64,000 nt of DNA from Pseudomonadota bacterium (GCA_013285465.1 CP053449.1:2442735-2506734), one strand, 5' to 3'. Shown: positions 17,520 through 26,988, numbered from the stretch's first letter. Program-made: numbers and translations. Notes: a model not told the origin generated them from the letters alone.

Positions 17520-19083
17520 TACACGAACAATCCGCCGCGCCTTAATCAGCGTCAGCGATAAAACGGGTCTGGATATTCTGGGACAGGCTCTGCATAAATG
17601 CGGCGTTGAAATTATTTCTACCGGCGGCACGCGCAGCTATCTGGAAGAACGCCAAATTCCCGTTACCCCGATTGAAGAGGTTACCGGCAATCCTGAAGCC
17701 TTTGGCGGACGCATGAAAACCATCAGTTTTGAGATTGCCAGCGCCCTGCTATTCCGGCGTGGCGCTGATGATGCCGAGGCGGAAACTCTGGGCATCAAAC
17801 CTATTGATCTGGTCGTCTGTAATCTGTACCCGTTCGAGCGCACCGCACGCGCCGGAGCAGATGAGGCCGCATTGGTGGAGAAAATTGATATCGGCGGCGT
17901 CACGATGATCCGCGCTGCCGCGAAAAATTATGAGGATGTCACAATTTTGACTGACCCCGCGCAATATACCGCGCTGGCGGAAAAATGGACGGCGCAAGCC
18001 GTCACGGATTTTGACGCGCGTAAAAAATTCGCCCTCGCCGCCTTCCGCCATACCGCACGTTACGATGCCGCCATTGCCAACCGTTTCGAAGTGCTGGCCA
18101 ATGATGCGCTTTACACGCCTGTCGTCACATCTGAAACAGCGGAAATTCTGCGTTACGGCGAAAACCCGCATCAAAAAGCCTGGCTGTATAAAGACCCGCT
18201 GGCAACCGACGGGCTGGCACAGGCCGAACCTTTGCAGGGCAAAGCACTGTCCTATAATAATCTTCTGGATGCCGATGCCGCATGGCGCGCCGCACAGGAT
18301 GTTGCCGGTGTCAGCGCGAAAGGCAGCCATTGCGCCGTCATCGTCAAACATTTAAACCCCTGCGGTATTGCCGTCAGCAAAACCTCCGCCAAGGATGCTT
18401 TGGAACAGGCATGGGCGGGCGATCCCGTCAGCAGCTTCGGCGGTATCATCTGCCTGACGACACCCTGCACGGAGGAGATCGCCGCATGGCTGGATGACAA
18501 ATTTGTCGAAATCGTTATTGCCCCCGTTTTTGCAGAAGAGGCGCTCGGCATTTTTGCACGTAAGAAAAACCTGCGCATTTTAACCTCCCCCGGTGCTGAA
18601 GAAACAGCTCCTTTCATGCTGCGCAGCGTCTCGGGCGGATGGCTGGTACAGCAGGAGGATTTCGGTATTGAGGATGATTTCAAAACCGTCACCAAAACCG
18701 CCTTTGGAAAAGCGCAGAACAATGTTCTGCGTTTCGGCATTGCCGCCTCCAAACATTTGCGCAGCAACGCCATCGCCCTAGTGCAGCAAAATGATAACGG
18801 CATTGCGCTGATCGGCGCAGGAATGGGCAACCCTAACCGTCTTGTCAGCACGCAGCAGGCCGTCGAAAAGGCGCGGGAAAACGGCTATAATGATTTGTCG
18901 CATTGCGTTTTGATTTCCGACGCATTTTTCCCCTTTGCCGATAACATCGAGATTGCCGGCGAATACGGCATCCGCCATATTCTGCAACCGGGCGGCAGCA
19001 TAAAAGATGACGAGGTTATTGCCGCCTGTGACGCGCAGGGGATTGCCATGGCATTTACCGGCAGCCGTCATTTCCGTCACTAA
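17512..19083 (+). CDS. purH: Bifunctional AICAR transformylase / IMP cyclohydrolase
   Basis: Performs the last two steps to IMP. The N-terminal cyclohydrolase (MGS-like) domain starts RRALISVSDKTGL and has STGGT and the KTLHP-equivalent GGRMKTISFEI. The transformylase domain has RYGENPHQKAWLY, LSYNNLLDADAA, KHLNPCGIA and, at the end, SDAFFPFADNIE and PGGSIKDDEVIAACD. 523 residues, normal length. The start at 17512 overlaps purQ by 8 bp behind a GGGAAGG site. The protein carries out the steps after PurB, whose gene is not in this window. Confidence 0.96.
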   Translation: MANTRTIRRALISVSDKTGLDILGQALHKCGVEIISTGGTRSYLEERQIPVTPIEEVTGNPEAFGGRMKTISFEIASALLFRRGADDAEAETLGIKPIDLVVCNLYPFERTARAGADEAALVEKIDIGGVTMIRAAAKNYEDVTILTDPAQYTALAEKWTAQAVTDFDARKKFALAAFRHTARYDAAIANRFEVLANDALYTPVVTSETAEILRYGENPHQKAWLYKDPLATDGLAQAEPLQGKALSYNNLLDADAAWRAAQDVAGVSAKGSHCAVIVKHLNPCGIAVSKTSAKDALEQAWAGDPVSSFGGIICLTTPCTEEIAAWLDDKFVEIVIAPVFAEEALGIFARKKNLRILTSPGAEETAPFMLRSVSGGWLVQQEDFGIEDDFKTVTKTAFGKAQNNVLRFGIAASKHLRSNAIALVQQNDNGIALIGAGMGNPNRLVSTQQAVEKARENGYNDLSHCVLISDAFFPFADNIEIAGEYGIRHILQPGGSIKDDEVIAACDAQGIAMAFTGSRHFRH

Positions 19084-19103
19084 AGTTTTGAAAGGAATAA
19101 TCC

Positions 19104-20096
19104 ATGAGCGTTTTGTCCTATAAAGATGCCGGTGTCGATATTGAAAAAGGCGATGCGCTGGTCGAAAAAATCAAAGCCCGCGTCAGCGGTACCTATGGCG
19201 AAAACGTCATCAGCGGTGTCGGCGGCTTTGCCTGTCTTTACCGCATTGCCGAAAATAAATTGCTGGCGGCGGGCACGGATGGTGTCGGCACCAAACTGAA
19301 AATTGCGCAAATTCTGAACAAACATGACACAATCGGTATTGATCTGGTCGCTATGTGCGTGAATGACATTCTGTGCACCGGTGCCTTACCGCTGTTTTTT
19401 ATGGATTATCTTGCCACCGGACAGCTTGATACCGGTGTGGCCGATGACATTATCGCAGGCATTATCGAAGGCTGTACCCAAAGCGGTGCAGCCTTGATCG
19501 GCGGCGAAACGGCGGAAATGCCCGGCATGTATCAGAACGGTGAATATGACCTTGCCGGATTCGCCGTCGGTGAAGTTGCCGCAGACCGCGTGATTGACGG
19601 CAGCAAAATCACTGCAGGCGATACGCTGATCGGCTTGCCCTCTTCGGGTTTTCATTCCAACGGTTATTCCCTGATACGCAAATTGGTGGATATGAATGAC
19701 AAATCCCTGCTGGAACTTTGCCTGACTCCGACACGGATTTATAAAAATGCCGCCGCTGCCATTCTGGCGGAAGACGGTCTCACCAATGGCATGGCGCATA
19801 TTACAGGCGGCGGGCTATTAAATATTGCCCGCATGAATACCGGTTTTGATTATCACATCACCGCTATGCCGCAGGAGGGTGAACGCCCCGCGGTTTTTGA
19901 TGCCGTGCTGAAAACATCCGGTATTGAAACGGGCGAGCTGTATCGCAGCTTCAATATGGGGATCGGTTTTGTGATCGCAACATCCCTGCCGGAGAAAGCG
20001 CTTGCTGTTTTAACCGCAGCAGGTGAAGCGCCGCGTATCATCGGCACAATCGGCAACGGTACAGGTAAAGTCCTGCTGAACGGCAAAGTTATTTAA
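19104..20096 (+). CDS. purM: AIR synthetase
   Basis: Phosphoribosylformylglycinamidine cyclo-ligase, step 5, closing FGAM to AIR. The 330-residue protein starts SVLSYKDAGVDIEKGD and shows GTDGVGTKLKIA, GIDLVAMCVNDILCTGA, GGETAEMPGMY and THITGGG-like AHITGGGLLNIAR, all standard for the AIRS family. It is the last gene of the purine cluster; AAAGGAA precedes the start 20 bp after purH. I see no clear terminator after it. Confidence 0.96.
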   Translation: MSVLSYKDAGVDIEKGDALVEKIKARVSGTYGENVISGVGGFACLYRIAENKLLAAGTDGVGTKLKIAQILNKHDTIGIDLVAMCVNDILCTGALPLFFMDYLATGQLDTGVADDIIAGIIEGCTQSGAALIGGETAEMPGMYQNGEYDLAGFAVGEVAADRVIDGSKITAGDTLIGLPSSGFHSNGYSLIRKLVDMNDKSLLELCLTPTRIYKNAAAAILAEDGLTNGMAHITGGGLLNIARMNTGFDYHITAMPQEGERPAVFDAVLKTSGIETGELYRSFNMGIGFVIATSLPEKALAVLTAAGEAPRIIGTIGNGTGKVLLNGKVI

Positions 20097-20187
20097 AAAC
20101 ATCCTGCGCAATCTTGACTTTCCATACCGCTTCTGCAATATTTTATGATAATTAAAATATCAGACCATTTCCGGAAAGGTCGCGCCC

Positions 20188-20724
20188 ATGTTCGACAAAC
20201 TGAAAGAATCGTTCAGAAAACGTGCGGAAAGAAACCGTGCGCATCGTGATCTGTTGCGCGCCATTTCCGACCATGATATCGCGGGCGTAAAAGAACTTAG
20301 CGCGGCACGCGATTTGATTAACCTCAACAGCTATCCCTATCTGGCACATGCTGTGAATGAAGGTACGCCGAAAATCATCGCAACAATGCTGAAAAACGGT
20401 GCCGACCAGAATCTCTGGACACGCGGCACTGTCACGCGTCTGATTGTCCCGCCGATTGCCGAAGCGATTTTACAGCGCAAACCGGAAATGGTCGCCGTCT
20501 TTCTGGATGACCCGCGCGTTATCGCGCCCGACGAGGTTCATGTCTGGCGCGATGCCGATGATCTGCTGACCCCCTCTTCCGAGACATTGCTCGGCCTTGC
20601 CAGAAACCGCGGCAGCAGAGAATGTCTTGAGCTGCTGGAAAAGCACATGATGGAAAAATATAAAAGGAAATATGAAAGTGATGACCGCCCGGCCCCGAAG
20701 AAACCGTCAGAACCCGGTCGTTAA
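20188..20724 (+). CDS. Ankyrin-repeat-like protein of unknown function
   Basis: A 178-residue protein. The centre has ankyrin-like pieces (SYPYLAHAVNEGTPKIIATM followed by LKNGADQNLW, then IAEAILQRKPEMVAVFLD and ETLLGLARNRGSRECLELL). The N-terminus is rich in Arg and Lys and the C-terminus is a charged, Pro-rich tail, with no signal peptide. A scaffolding role is inferred from the repeat only. Its stop overlaps the convergent gamma-glutamylcyclotransferase-like gene by 18 bp. Confidence 0.6.
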   Translation: MFDKLKESFRKRAERNRAHRDLLRAISDHDIAGVKELSAARDLINLNSYPYLAHAVNEGTPKIIATMLKNGADQNLWTRGTVTRLIVPPIAEAILQRKPEMVAVFLDDPRVIAPDEVHVWRDADDLLTPSSETLLGLARNRGSRECLELLEKHMMEKYKRKYESDDRPAPKKPSEPGR

Positions 20725-21348
20725 TTCCTCATGCGGCGCGTCAAAACGGATATCCGCCCCTTTATTTAAAAGATAATCGACCAGCAGCGTTTTCCTGTCC
20801 GCCAGATAGCTGCTGTCGAGAAAATTCTCATAAGCCGCGCGTCCGGCCGCACGGTAAGCGCGGTAGCATTTCTCAAGATAACTGCGCGCAGGATAAACAT
20901 CCGTGCGGTAAATATCGCCCGTATAGCCCTGCCGCTGCTCTTCTATATAGGTTTTATCTTCACCGGATTTATTGGCCATGAATTCCGCATCATTGCGGAA
21001 ACCAAAAAATGTCAGCGCCGTGCCGCTTTCTTTTCCGTCCAGCGTTTCATAAGGCACTTCGCGGCAGCGGTAATCGATCTCGCGCAGGCGCATGGCGGGC
21101 CATTCCTCTTTCGGAACATCAAAGGTGACACCGATAATATCCTGACCTTCCCGCGGCTCCATAAAGCAGGAGGCGACCTCAAGCGTATCCCAATGCACAT
21201 CACCGCGAAACGCCGCACGCAAATTCACCTTGCCGAAAACGCGGCAAACATTCTGTGTTTTCGATGTTTTGAAATTCTGCAAATTCGGACAGGTATTCAA
21301 GGCGGATTCTTCATGGACAAGCGTCCCGAAACCAAAAATTTTAATCAT
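20707..21348 (-). CDS. Gamma-glutamylcyclotransferase-like protein
   Basis: A 213-residue protein of the GGCT/BtrG-like fold. The hallmark N-terminal strand is IFGFGTLVHEES (family: F-x-Y/F-G-S/T-L), and the segment REIDYRCREVPYE matches the conserved E-x-x-Y-x-R-x-x-V that carries the catalytic acid. The last 60-70 residues (from SYLEKCYRAY) form an extension found in some members. Cleavage of gamma-glutamyl amides to 5-oxoproline is the family reaction; the actual substrate is unknown. I chose the ATG at 21348 because the conserved strand begins there, although its ribosome site is weak. Confidence 0.7.
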   Translation of the reverse strand: MIKIFGFGTLVHEESALNTCPNLQNFKTSKTQNVCRVFGKVNLRAAFRGDVHWDTLEVASCFMEPREGQDIIGVTFDVPKEEWPAMRLREIDYRCREVPYETLDGKESGTALTFFGFRNDAEFMANKSGEDKTYIEEQRQGYTGDIYRTDVYPARSYLEKCYRAYRAAGRAAYENFLDSSYLADRKTLLVDYLLNKGADIRFDAPHEELTTGF

Positions 21349-21416
21349 CAGCAACCCGGCTCTGTTTTTTATTGCGGCAAGAATGCCCGGAAACGGCAAA
21401 GATCTTTGCCGGAAGA

Positions 21417-22151
21417 TCAGTCAATCATCAGCGGCTGTATGCGGTAAATAATATCGCATACCCTGTCAGTATAGGACTGCCCTTCATGCAGGACAAGCCC
21501 TTGCAGCAGGCGCAGCGGCGCATATTTTCTTTTGCGGCAGGAAATGATGACGCGTTTGGCCGTGTTTTCTCCGGTGCGGGGATAAAGCGGCAACACGGAA
21601 AAGCTGCCGAATTCGGCACGACGCAGCGATTCCAGCAGATCATGCAGACGGTCGGCACGGTGAATGATATAAAAATATCCGCCCTGTTTTAAATGCCGTG
21701 CCGCGGCCTTTGCCCAGTCAAAAAACGGAATGCTTTCCAGATGCGCCATGCGCCTGTTATCAACACGGTTCGGGGAACCGCGTCCGATTTCCACATAGGG
21801 CGGATTGGTCACAACCGCATCAAAAACCTCTTCAAGCTGTAAATCCCGCACATTGCTTTCAATGAATGTGATGTCATCCTGCCGCGACAGCTTGGCGGCG
21901 TTTTTTTGCGCCAGCTGCAGCAGTTCCGGCTGCAGATCAACACCCGTTACTTTGCAGGGAAAGCGCGCCATCAGGCAAAATCCGACCGTCCCGATACCGC
22001 AGCCGAGATCAAGGATATGCGCACCCGCAAGCCTGTCAGCATTCACCGCCGCAGCCAGCAAAACCGGATCCAGCGCCGTGCGATACCCTTCCGCAGGCTG
22101 CAGTAATGGTAAATGACCATCAAAAAGCGTAAATTCCATTGCTTTTATCAT
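21417..22151 (-). CDS. tRNA1(Val) A37 N6-methyltransferase-like (TrmN6/YfiC)
   Basis: A SAM-dependent N6-adenine methyltransferase of the TrmN6 type. Motif I is ILDLGCGIGTVGFCL, motif IV is the aminomethylase signature VTNPPYV, and the opening TLFDGHLPLLQPAEGYRTALDPVLLAA is typical for alphaproteobacterial TrmN6-like proteins (the R-x-x-x-D-P-x-L-L-A-A block). Modification of A37 in a tRNA is the likely role, by family. It is divergent from ispB, as often seen in alphaproteobacteria. An in-frame TTG at 22163 is an alternative start. Confidence 0.78.
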   Translation of the reverse strand: MIKAMEFTLFDGHLPLLQPAEGYRTALDPVLLAAAVNADRLAGAHILDLGCGIGTVGFCLMARFPCKVTGVDLQPELLQLAQKNAAKLSRQDDITFIESNVRDLQLEEVFDAVVTNPPYVEIGRGSPNRVDNRRMAHLESIPFFDWAKAAARHLKQGGYFYIIHRADRLHDLLESLRRAEFGSFSVLPLYPRTGENTAKRVIISCRKRKYAPLRLLQGLVLHEGQSYTDRVCDIIYRIQPLMID

Positions 22152-22227
22152 CGTTTTCCGCAAGAATCCTCAAGAATCACCGTCAGAAAAGATTATATCT
22201 TTTTGTCTTATTGCGTAAGGAGAAAAG

Positions 22228-23271
22228 ATGGTGCAAAACGCCGCGACAAATAAAACGGACACGGAAAAGGCGGAAACGGGCAAGCCCGAAAACCCGCTGG
22301 AACGGCTTTCCACCCTGCTGGAAAGCGATATGAAACAGGTCAATCAATTGATCCTGAAACATATGAAATCCGATATTCCGATGATTCCGCAACTGGCAGG
22401 GCATCTGATTGCCGCGGGCGGGAAACGTGTGCGTCCGCTGCTGGCGGTTGCCGCCGCGCAGATGTTTGCGTATGACGGTGACGACCATTGCAAACTCGCC
22501 GCCTGTGTCGAATTTATCCATACCGCAACTCTTCTGCATGATGATGTTATTGACGAAAGCGAGCAGCGCCGCGGCAAAGCCTCCGCCCATGTTATTTTCG
22601 GCAATGAGGCCGCCGTTCTGGTCGGGGATTTTCTGTTCAGCCGCGCCTTTCAGCTAATGGTTGAAATCGGCTCATTGCCGATCCTGCGTATTCTCTCCAA
22701 CGCCTCCGCCACAATTTCCGAAGGCGAAGTGCTGCAGCTGACGACCACGGGCAATATCCGCATTACGCGTGAAGATTACATGAATGTCATCCGCGCCAAA
22801 ACCGCAGAACTCTTTGCCGCATCCTGCGAAGCCGGTGCGCTGGCCGCAGGCGGTACGGAAGCGGAATGCGATGCATTGCGCCGCTATGGTGAAAATCTCG
22901 GCATCGCCTTCCAGATGGTTGATGATATTCTTGATTACCGCCCCGCTGATGCCGCACTGGGCAAAAACACCGGCGATGATTTCCGCGAAGGCAAAATGAC
23001 CCTGCCGGTCGTGCTGTTGCTGCAATCCGCAACGGAGGAAGAAAAAGCCTTTTTTGAAAGCGCCTTCATCCGCACCGAAAAGCAACAGGACGGCGATTTT
23101 GAAAAAGCCTGCGCCCTGATGGAAAAATACGGTATTTTTGAAAAAGCCTTGCGCGAAGCCGAAACTTACGGCCAACTGGCGAAAGACGCTTTAACGGGTT
23201 TTGACAAAAATCCTGAAATCACATCCCTGCTGTCAGGCCTGATCGATTTCGTCATCAACCGCCGCCATTAA
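22228..23271 (+). CDS. ispB: Long-chain polyprenyl diphosphate synthase
   Basis: A trans-prenyltransferase that makes the side chain of ubiquinone. The first Asp-rich motif is in LLHDDVIDES and the second in MVDDILDYR, each flanked by the usual basic residues (GGKRVRP near the start, K-x-x-D-D-F-R-E-G-K-M-T-L-P at the end). With 347 residues and a 40-residue polar N-terminus it fits octaprenyl/decaprenyl synthases. Chain length cannot be fixed from sequence. The ATG follows AAGGAG. Confidence 0.9.
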   Translation: MVQNAATNKTDTEKAETGKPENPLERLSTLLESDMKQVNQLILKHMKSDIPMIPQLAGHLIAAGGKRVRPLLAVAAAQMFAYDGDDHCKLAACVEFIHTATLLHDDVIDESEQRRGKASAHVIFGNEAAVLVGDFLFSRAFQLMVEIGSLPILRILSNASATISEGEVLQLTTTGNIRITREDYMNVIRAKTAELFAASCEAGALAAGGTEAECDALRRYGENLGIAFQMVDDILDYRPADAALGKNTGDDFREGKMTLPVVLLLQSATEEEKAFFESAFIRTEKQQDGDFEKACALMEKYGIFEKALREAETYGQLAKDALTGFDKNPEITSLLSGLIDFVINRRH

Positions 23272-23285
23272 TCCGTCACATATTT

Positions 23286-23909
23286 TTACGGCCGGAATTT
23301 CACGCCGCCCGCGGCGGGCTTACCCGTTTCCGGTGCATCCCGTGTTGCGGTTTTGTTTTTTTGCGGCATAAAATCGGACAAGGTTTTCTGGAGCTGTTCC
23401 ACCGTTTTCCAGCCGCCGCGCAAATCAGGACTGCCTTTTTCGGAAACACCGCGATATACCTCCGGCGACAGCTTGTCATGCAATACCAGCTTGCCCAGCG
23501 TGTCCTGCAATGTCACCACCTGCCGTGCAAAATCATGCCCGCCTTTCCGGCGGTTTTTCACGTCAAAGAAATTCACATCATGCGAGGCGATTTTGGCCTG
23601 CGCATATTGCGGATCATTGCCGATGACCTCAATAATCGATTTTTCCCCCGCATCACGACCGGGCGGCGTATTGGTGGAAATTTTCTCGATCGCATTATCA
23701 TTCAGCCATTTTTCCAACAGCGCATCTTTCGGATAAGCCGTATCGGAAACTGATTCCTCATAAACGCGGTCGGTGATTTTTACATTATATTCTTCCTGCA
23801 GCGCATCCAGAATTTCCACAAAACGCGCTTCATTACCCGGATCTTTCCGGCGCCCGAAGGCATCGGCAACCCAGCTTGTATCCAGAAAAAGAATCTGTTT
23901 TTTCGCCAT
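23286..23909 (-). CDS. PIN-like domain protein downstream of rpoN
   Basis: A 207-residue protein beginning QILFLDTSWVADAFGRR, like the first strand and Asp of PIN-domain nucleases. Further acidic positions fit the fold: RVYEES, the D-x-G-E of GRDAGEKSI, and SHDVNFFD. About 90 residues of polar C-terminal sequence follow, with a Pro/Lys-rich end. PIN domains are RNA nucleases, often toxins, but no antitoxin-like DNA-binding protein lies beside it; the upstream partner is the unknown gene with which it overlaps (TGATG). It forms the end of an rpoN-led operon. Function not assignable. Confidence 0.5.
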   Translation of the reverse strand: MAKKQILFLDTSWVADAFGRRKDPGNEARFVEILDALQEEYNVKITDRVYEESVSDTAYPKDALLEKWLNDNAIEKISTNTPPGRDAGEKSIIEVIGNDPQYAQAKIASHDVNFFDVKNRRKGGHDFARQVVTLQDTLGKLVLHDKLSPEVYRGVSEKGSPDLRGGWKTVEQLQKTLSDFMPQKNKTATRDAPETGKPAAGGVKFRP

Positions 23910-24622
23910 CAGATATAGCCCCGCCGCTTCATCTCTTCCGAGAATCCGCATAAACGATCCAGCCGCGCATGAAGATTGCGTATGATAACGCCCAGAAACG
24001 CCCCGTTATTTTTCTGGTTTTCAGGACGCATATTCCACAAGGCGCGTTCCAGCCCCTCTCTGATCTCCGACGGAAAGAGGAACAGCCGCGTTGCTTCGGC
24101 ACAATCAAAAAACAAGGCAGGCTGCGCGGAATAAAGCTGTTCAAGGATATTATCTGCCGTCTCTTGCGTGACTGATTCCGCAGGAAGCTTCGTCTGTTCC
24201 ACAGCAACCGCAGGCAAAGCGGGATAATCTCCGTCGCGTTTTTCCGCAAGCGGCTTACCGATAGGGTCCACAGCCGCCAGATGCAAAGCCGCGCGAATAC
24301 GGCGCGTGATTTCAAACAGCAAATCCAGTCGCCCCAAAACCGTCTCAGGATAAACATCCTGCCCGCCGCCGCGAGGCTGTGCCTCCAGAAAATCAAGAAT
24401 AAGGTCACAGATTTTAATATGATTGCCGCGCCGCACCGCAACAATATCACTTGCCGATTCAAAACCGGCCAATTCGCGCAAAAGCTCCGGACGTTCGCGC
24501 AACAGGCGCTGTACGGCCGCATCAATCATTTTGCGGCTGCAATAGTCTTCACGCAGCGGCGCAAGCTCCGGTAATTCCGGAAGCTCCGGCAGCTCCTCCA
24601 TATATAATCCCTGTGCCATCAT
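23909..24622 (-). CDS. Unknown protein with Glu-Leu-Pro repeats, rpoN operon
   Basis: A 237-residue protein I do not recognise. The N-terminus carries a short tandem repeat E-L-P (four copies, in 9-bp DNA repeats around 24560-24600) followed by a mostly helical, Arg- and Leu-rich sequence with no membrane segment or catalytic motif. It starts 6 bp after rpoN and overlaps the PIN-like gene by a TGATG junction, so all three are probably one transcript. A later ATG at 24601 behind AGGGA is an equally good start and would remove seven residues. This is not the hpf/ptsN context usual behind rpoN. Confidence 0.6.
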   Translation of the reverse strand: MMAQGLYMEELPELPELPELAPLREDYCSRKMIDAAVQRLLRERPELLRELAGFESASDIVAVRRGNHIKICDLILDFLEAQPRGGGQDVYPETVLGRLDLLFEITRRIRAALHLAAVDPIGKPLAEKRDGDYPALPAVAVEQTKLPAESVTQETADNILEQLYSAQPALFFDCAEATRLFLFPSEIREGLERALWNMRPENQKNNGAFLGVIIRNLHARLDRLCGFSEEMKRRGYI

Positions 24623-24628
24623 CTTTAT

Positions 24629-26077
24629 CTATGCTCCCATATTTTTCATTCTGCGCCGCTGGACGGAGGAGGGTATCCCCATCGCCTCGCGGTATTTCGC
24701 AACGGTGCGCCGTGCGATTTCGACCCCCGCTTCTTTCAGTAATTTAACCAGCTTGTCATCGGAGAGAATTTTTTTCGGGTCTTCCGCATCGACCAATGCG
24801 CGGATGCGTGCCTTCACCGATTCCGCCGCATGATCCGCCGCGCCGTCATCCGTGGCCGATAAGCCGCGTGAGAAAAAGTAACGCAGTTCAAACACGCCGC
24901 GCGGCGTGCCGATAAATTTTCCTGCGGTGACGCGGCTGACCGTGCTTTCATGCAAATCCAGCGCCTCGGCCACATCGCGCAGCACCATCGGTTTCAGATA
25001 TTCCACGCCATAGGCAAAAAAGCCTTCCTGCCGGCGCACGATTTCCGCCGCGACGCGCAGAATGCTTTGCGCGCGCTGATCCAGTGTTTTCAGCAGCCAT
25101 TTCGCCTCTGCCATACGGGCATTCAGATATTCGCGGTCCTGCTGTTTGCGCACGCCGCCTTTGACCTCGGTATAATAACGGTGATTGATCAGCAGTTTCG
25201 GCAATGTGTCGGGGTTCAGTTCTACCCCCCAGCCGCCGCCGCTTTCCTTCGGCAGTTTTTTCATCACCGCATCGGCCACCACGGTTTCAATGACAAAATC
25301 ATCAAATTCCGCCGCCGGTTTCGGATTCAATTCACGGATTTCCGCGATCATCTCCTGCAAATCCTCCAGCGTTACGCGGCAGATACGGCAGAGCTTTTTC
25401 ACATCATGCGCCGCCAGCACATCCAGATTATTCAGCAGCAAGCGCATGGCGGGATCAAGCCGGTCTTTTTCCTTCAACTGCAAGGCCAGACATTCGGACA
25501 AATCGCGTGCAAACACCCCTGCGGGCTGCAATGTTTTCAACTGTGCCAGCACGTTTTTCACGCGTGTTTCGTCGCAGCCGATCATCTCCGCAAGCTCCGC
25601 CGTGCTTTCACGCAGATAACCGATATTGTCCAGACTGTCGATCAGATAGCCCGCGACCATACGGTCTTTATTGTCATGGATTTCCAGCACCATCTGATCC
25701 AGCAGATGGTCACGCAAGGTTTTGGTTTCGGCAATGCGGTTTTCCAGAGAATAATCGGGGGTGTCAAAAGCCATCGTGCCGCCCTTACCGATCCCCGCCA
25801 TGGTCGAGCCGGGATCGTAATCCGGAAGGTCTTCAACGACTTTCCCCGCGTCCTGCGCCTCTTCACGGCTTGTTTCCGGCGCGTTATCTTCCTCATCCTC
25901 GCGGCTTTCATTGCTGTCCGTGTCACGGTCCAGCAGCGGATTTTCGATGATTTCCGTGGCAACAAATTCCTGCAATTCCAGCGCCGACATCTGCAAAACA
26001 CGGATCGCCTGCTGCATTTGCGGCGTCATACTAAGGCTTTGCGACTGACGGAGCTCTAATTTTTGCTGGATAGCCAT
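24629..26077 (-). CDS. rpoN: RNA polymerase sigma-54 factor
   Basis: Sigma-54, which directs core polymerase to -24/-12 promoters and needs AAA+ activators. Region I is visible as MAIQQKLELRQSQSLSMTPQ with the Gln/Leu-rich continuation, region II is acidic (SNESREDEEDN), and region III holds the core-binding and helix-turn-helix parts (LHESTVSRVTAGKF). The RpoN box ARRTVAKYRE is at residues 455-464. 482 residues, normal length. No dedicated -24/-12 promoter or activator gene is evident in the window. Confidence 0.97.
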   Translation of the reverse strand: MAIQQKLELRQSQSLSMTPQMQQAIRVLQMSALELQEFVATEIIENPLLDRDTDSNESREDEEDNAPETSREEAQDAGKVVEDLPDYDPGSTMAGIGKGGTMAFDTPDYSLENRIAETKTLRDHLLDQMVLEIHDNKDRMVAGYLIDSLDNIGYLRESTAELAEMIGCDETRVKNVLAQLKTLQPAGVFARDLSECLALQLKEKDRLDPAMRLLLNNLDVLAAHDVKKLCRICRVTLEDLQEMIAEIRELNPKPAAEFDDFVIETVVADAVMKKLPKESGGGWGVELNPDTLPKLLINHRYYTEVKGGVRKQQDREYLNARMAEAKWLLKTLDQRAQSILRVAAEIVRRQEGFFAYGVEYLKPMVLRDVAEALDLHESTVSRVTAGKFIGTPRGVFELRYFFSRGLSATDDGAADHAAESVKARIRALVDAEDPKKILSDDKLVKLLKEAGVEIARRTVAKYREAMGIPSSVQRRRMKNMGA

Positions 26078-26178
26078 GTGTGATTTTTTCTCCCTATAAT
26101 TCCAGCTTACAGGGAAATTGCAAAAAAATCGTTAAGATTTCACAAATTTTCGCAAAAACGGCACGCTTCTTGCTTCAA

Positions 26179-26946
26179 TTATTTAACAGGCACTTTTTTC
26201 TGATCTCTTTTTTCTTTCCTATTTTCTTCAATCTTTTTCTGCAATATTTCTTCAGAAACTTCCCGCCAATTCTCTCCGTAATGGATTTTCCAAGACTCTT
26301 CCCATCCCTTCTTCCACGCCTCATCTTCCCGCAGCCATTCTTCCCGCGCATTTTTAGAAAAATATAGACAGGTCGGTGTCATTCCGGCCGCAAGCAACGC
26401 ATCAATTTCTGCAACATAGCGTTCAAAACTGGGGACTCTTTGGTGTTTTGCACCTGTCACGGCGTAATCAGCGCAAAATGCGCCATCCCTCAGTTCAAGA
26501 CATTCCTCCAGTTTTTCCCAATAATCTGCTCCCAACGCCATAATAGGTTCTTTTAACGCGGACAAAATTCTTTTGTCCAGCTTATCGTTCAACCCCAGAC
26601 TATGTATGCCCAGAATTACACCATCCCGCCGTTGCGATAGAAGGTCGCGGGAACGACCTGGCATTAGAATACGCGGCTTTCCAGGCCATAACTGGTCAAC
26701 AAGAGCAGACAGAATTGCTCTTGCCTTCAAGTCCCCTTTCTTGGCTTCCGGCCATAAGCTATTCCAAACCTTCTCACATTCACCTGCAAAAATAAGTTCT
26801 ATAAGCTGTGGATCAAAAATAATTTCCGCTTCATCACCCTTTGATGGAATACTGGCAGGGTCACCTTCAGCCGATACAATATGTGTAAAGACCACAGAGC
26901 TTGCCAACAAAACCGAAAAGAATAAGACTAAAATACAGGCTCTCAT
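26179..26946 (-). CDS. Exported protein of unknown function
   Basis: A 255-residue protein with a clear signal peptide (CILVLFFSVLLASSVVFTHI, cleavage probably after VSA). The mature part is helical and charged, with Cys residues in pairs that could form disulfides (ECEKVW, EECLEL...FCADYA, TPTCLYF). The end is strongly basic and acidic (KKIEENRKEKRDQKK). Its middle has a faint Sel1-like flavour (AKKGDLKARAILSALVDQLW) but no full repeat. Base composition is more AT-rich than its neighbours. No function can be given. Confidence 0.65.
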   Translation of the reverse strand: MRACILVLFFSVLLASSVVFTHIVSAEGDPASIPSKGDEAEIIFDPQLIELIFAGECEKVWNSLWPEAKKGDLKARAILSALVDQLWPGKPRILMPGRSRDLLSQRRDGVILGIHSLGLNDKLDKRILSALKEPIMALGADYWEKLEECLELRDGAFCADYAVTGAKHQRVPSFERYVAEIDALLAAGMTPTCLYFSKNAREEWLREDEAWKKGWEESWKIHYGENWREVSEEILQKKIEENRKEKRDQKKVPVK

Positions 26947-26988
26947 TATCTGCTGTTATTTCTGTTCAGAAAATTTATATTTTAAAAA

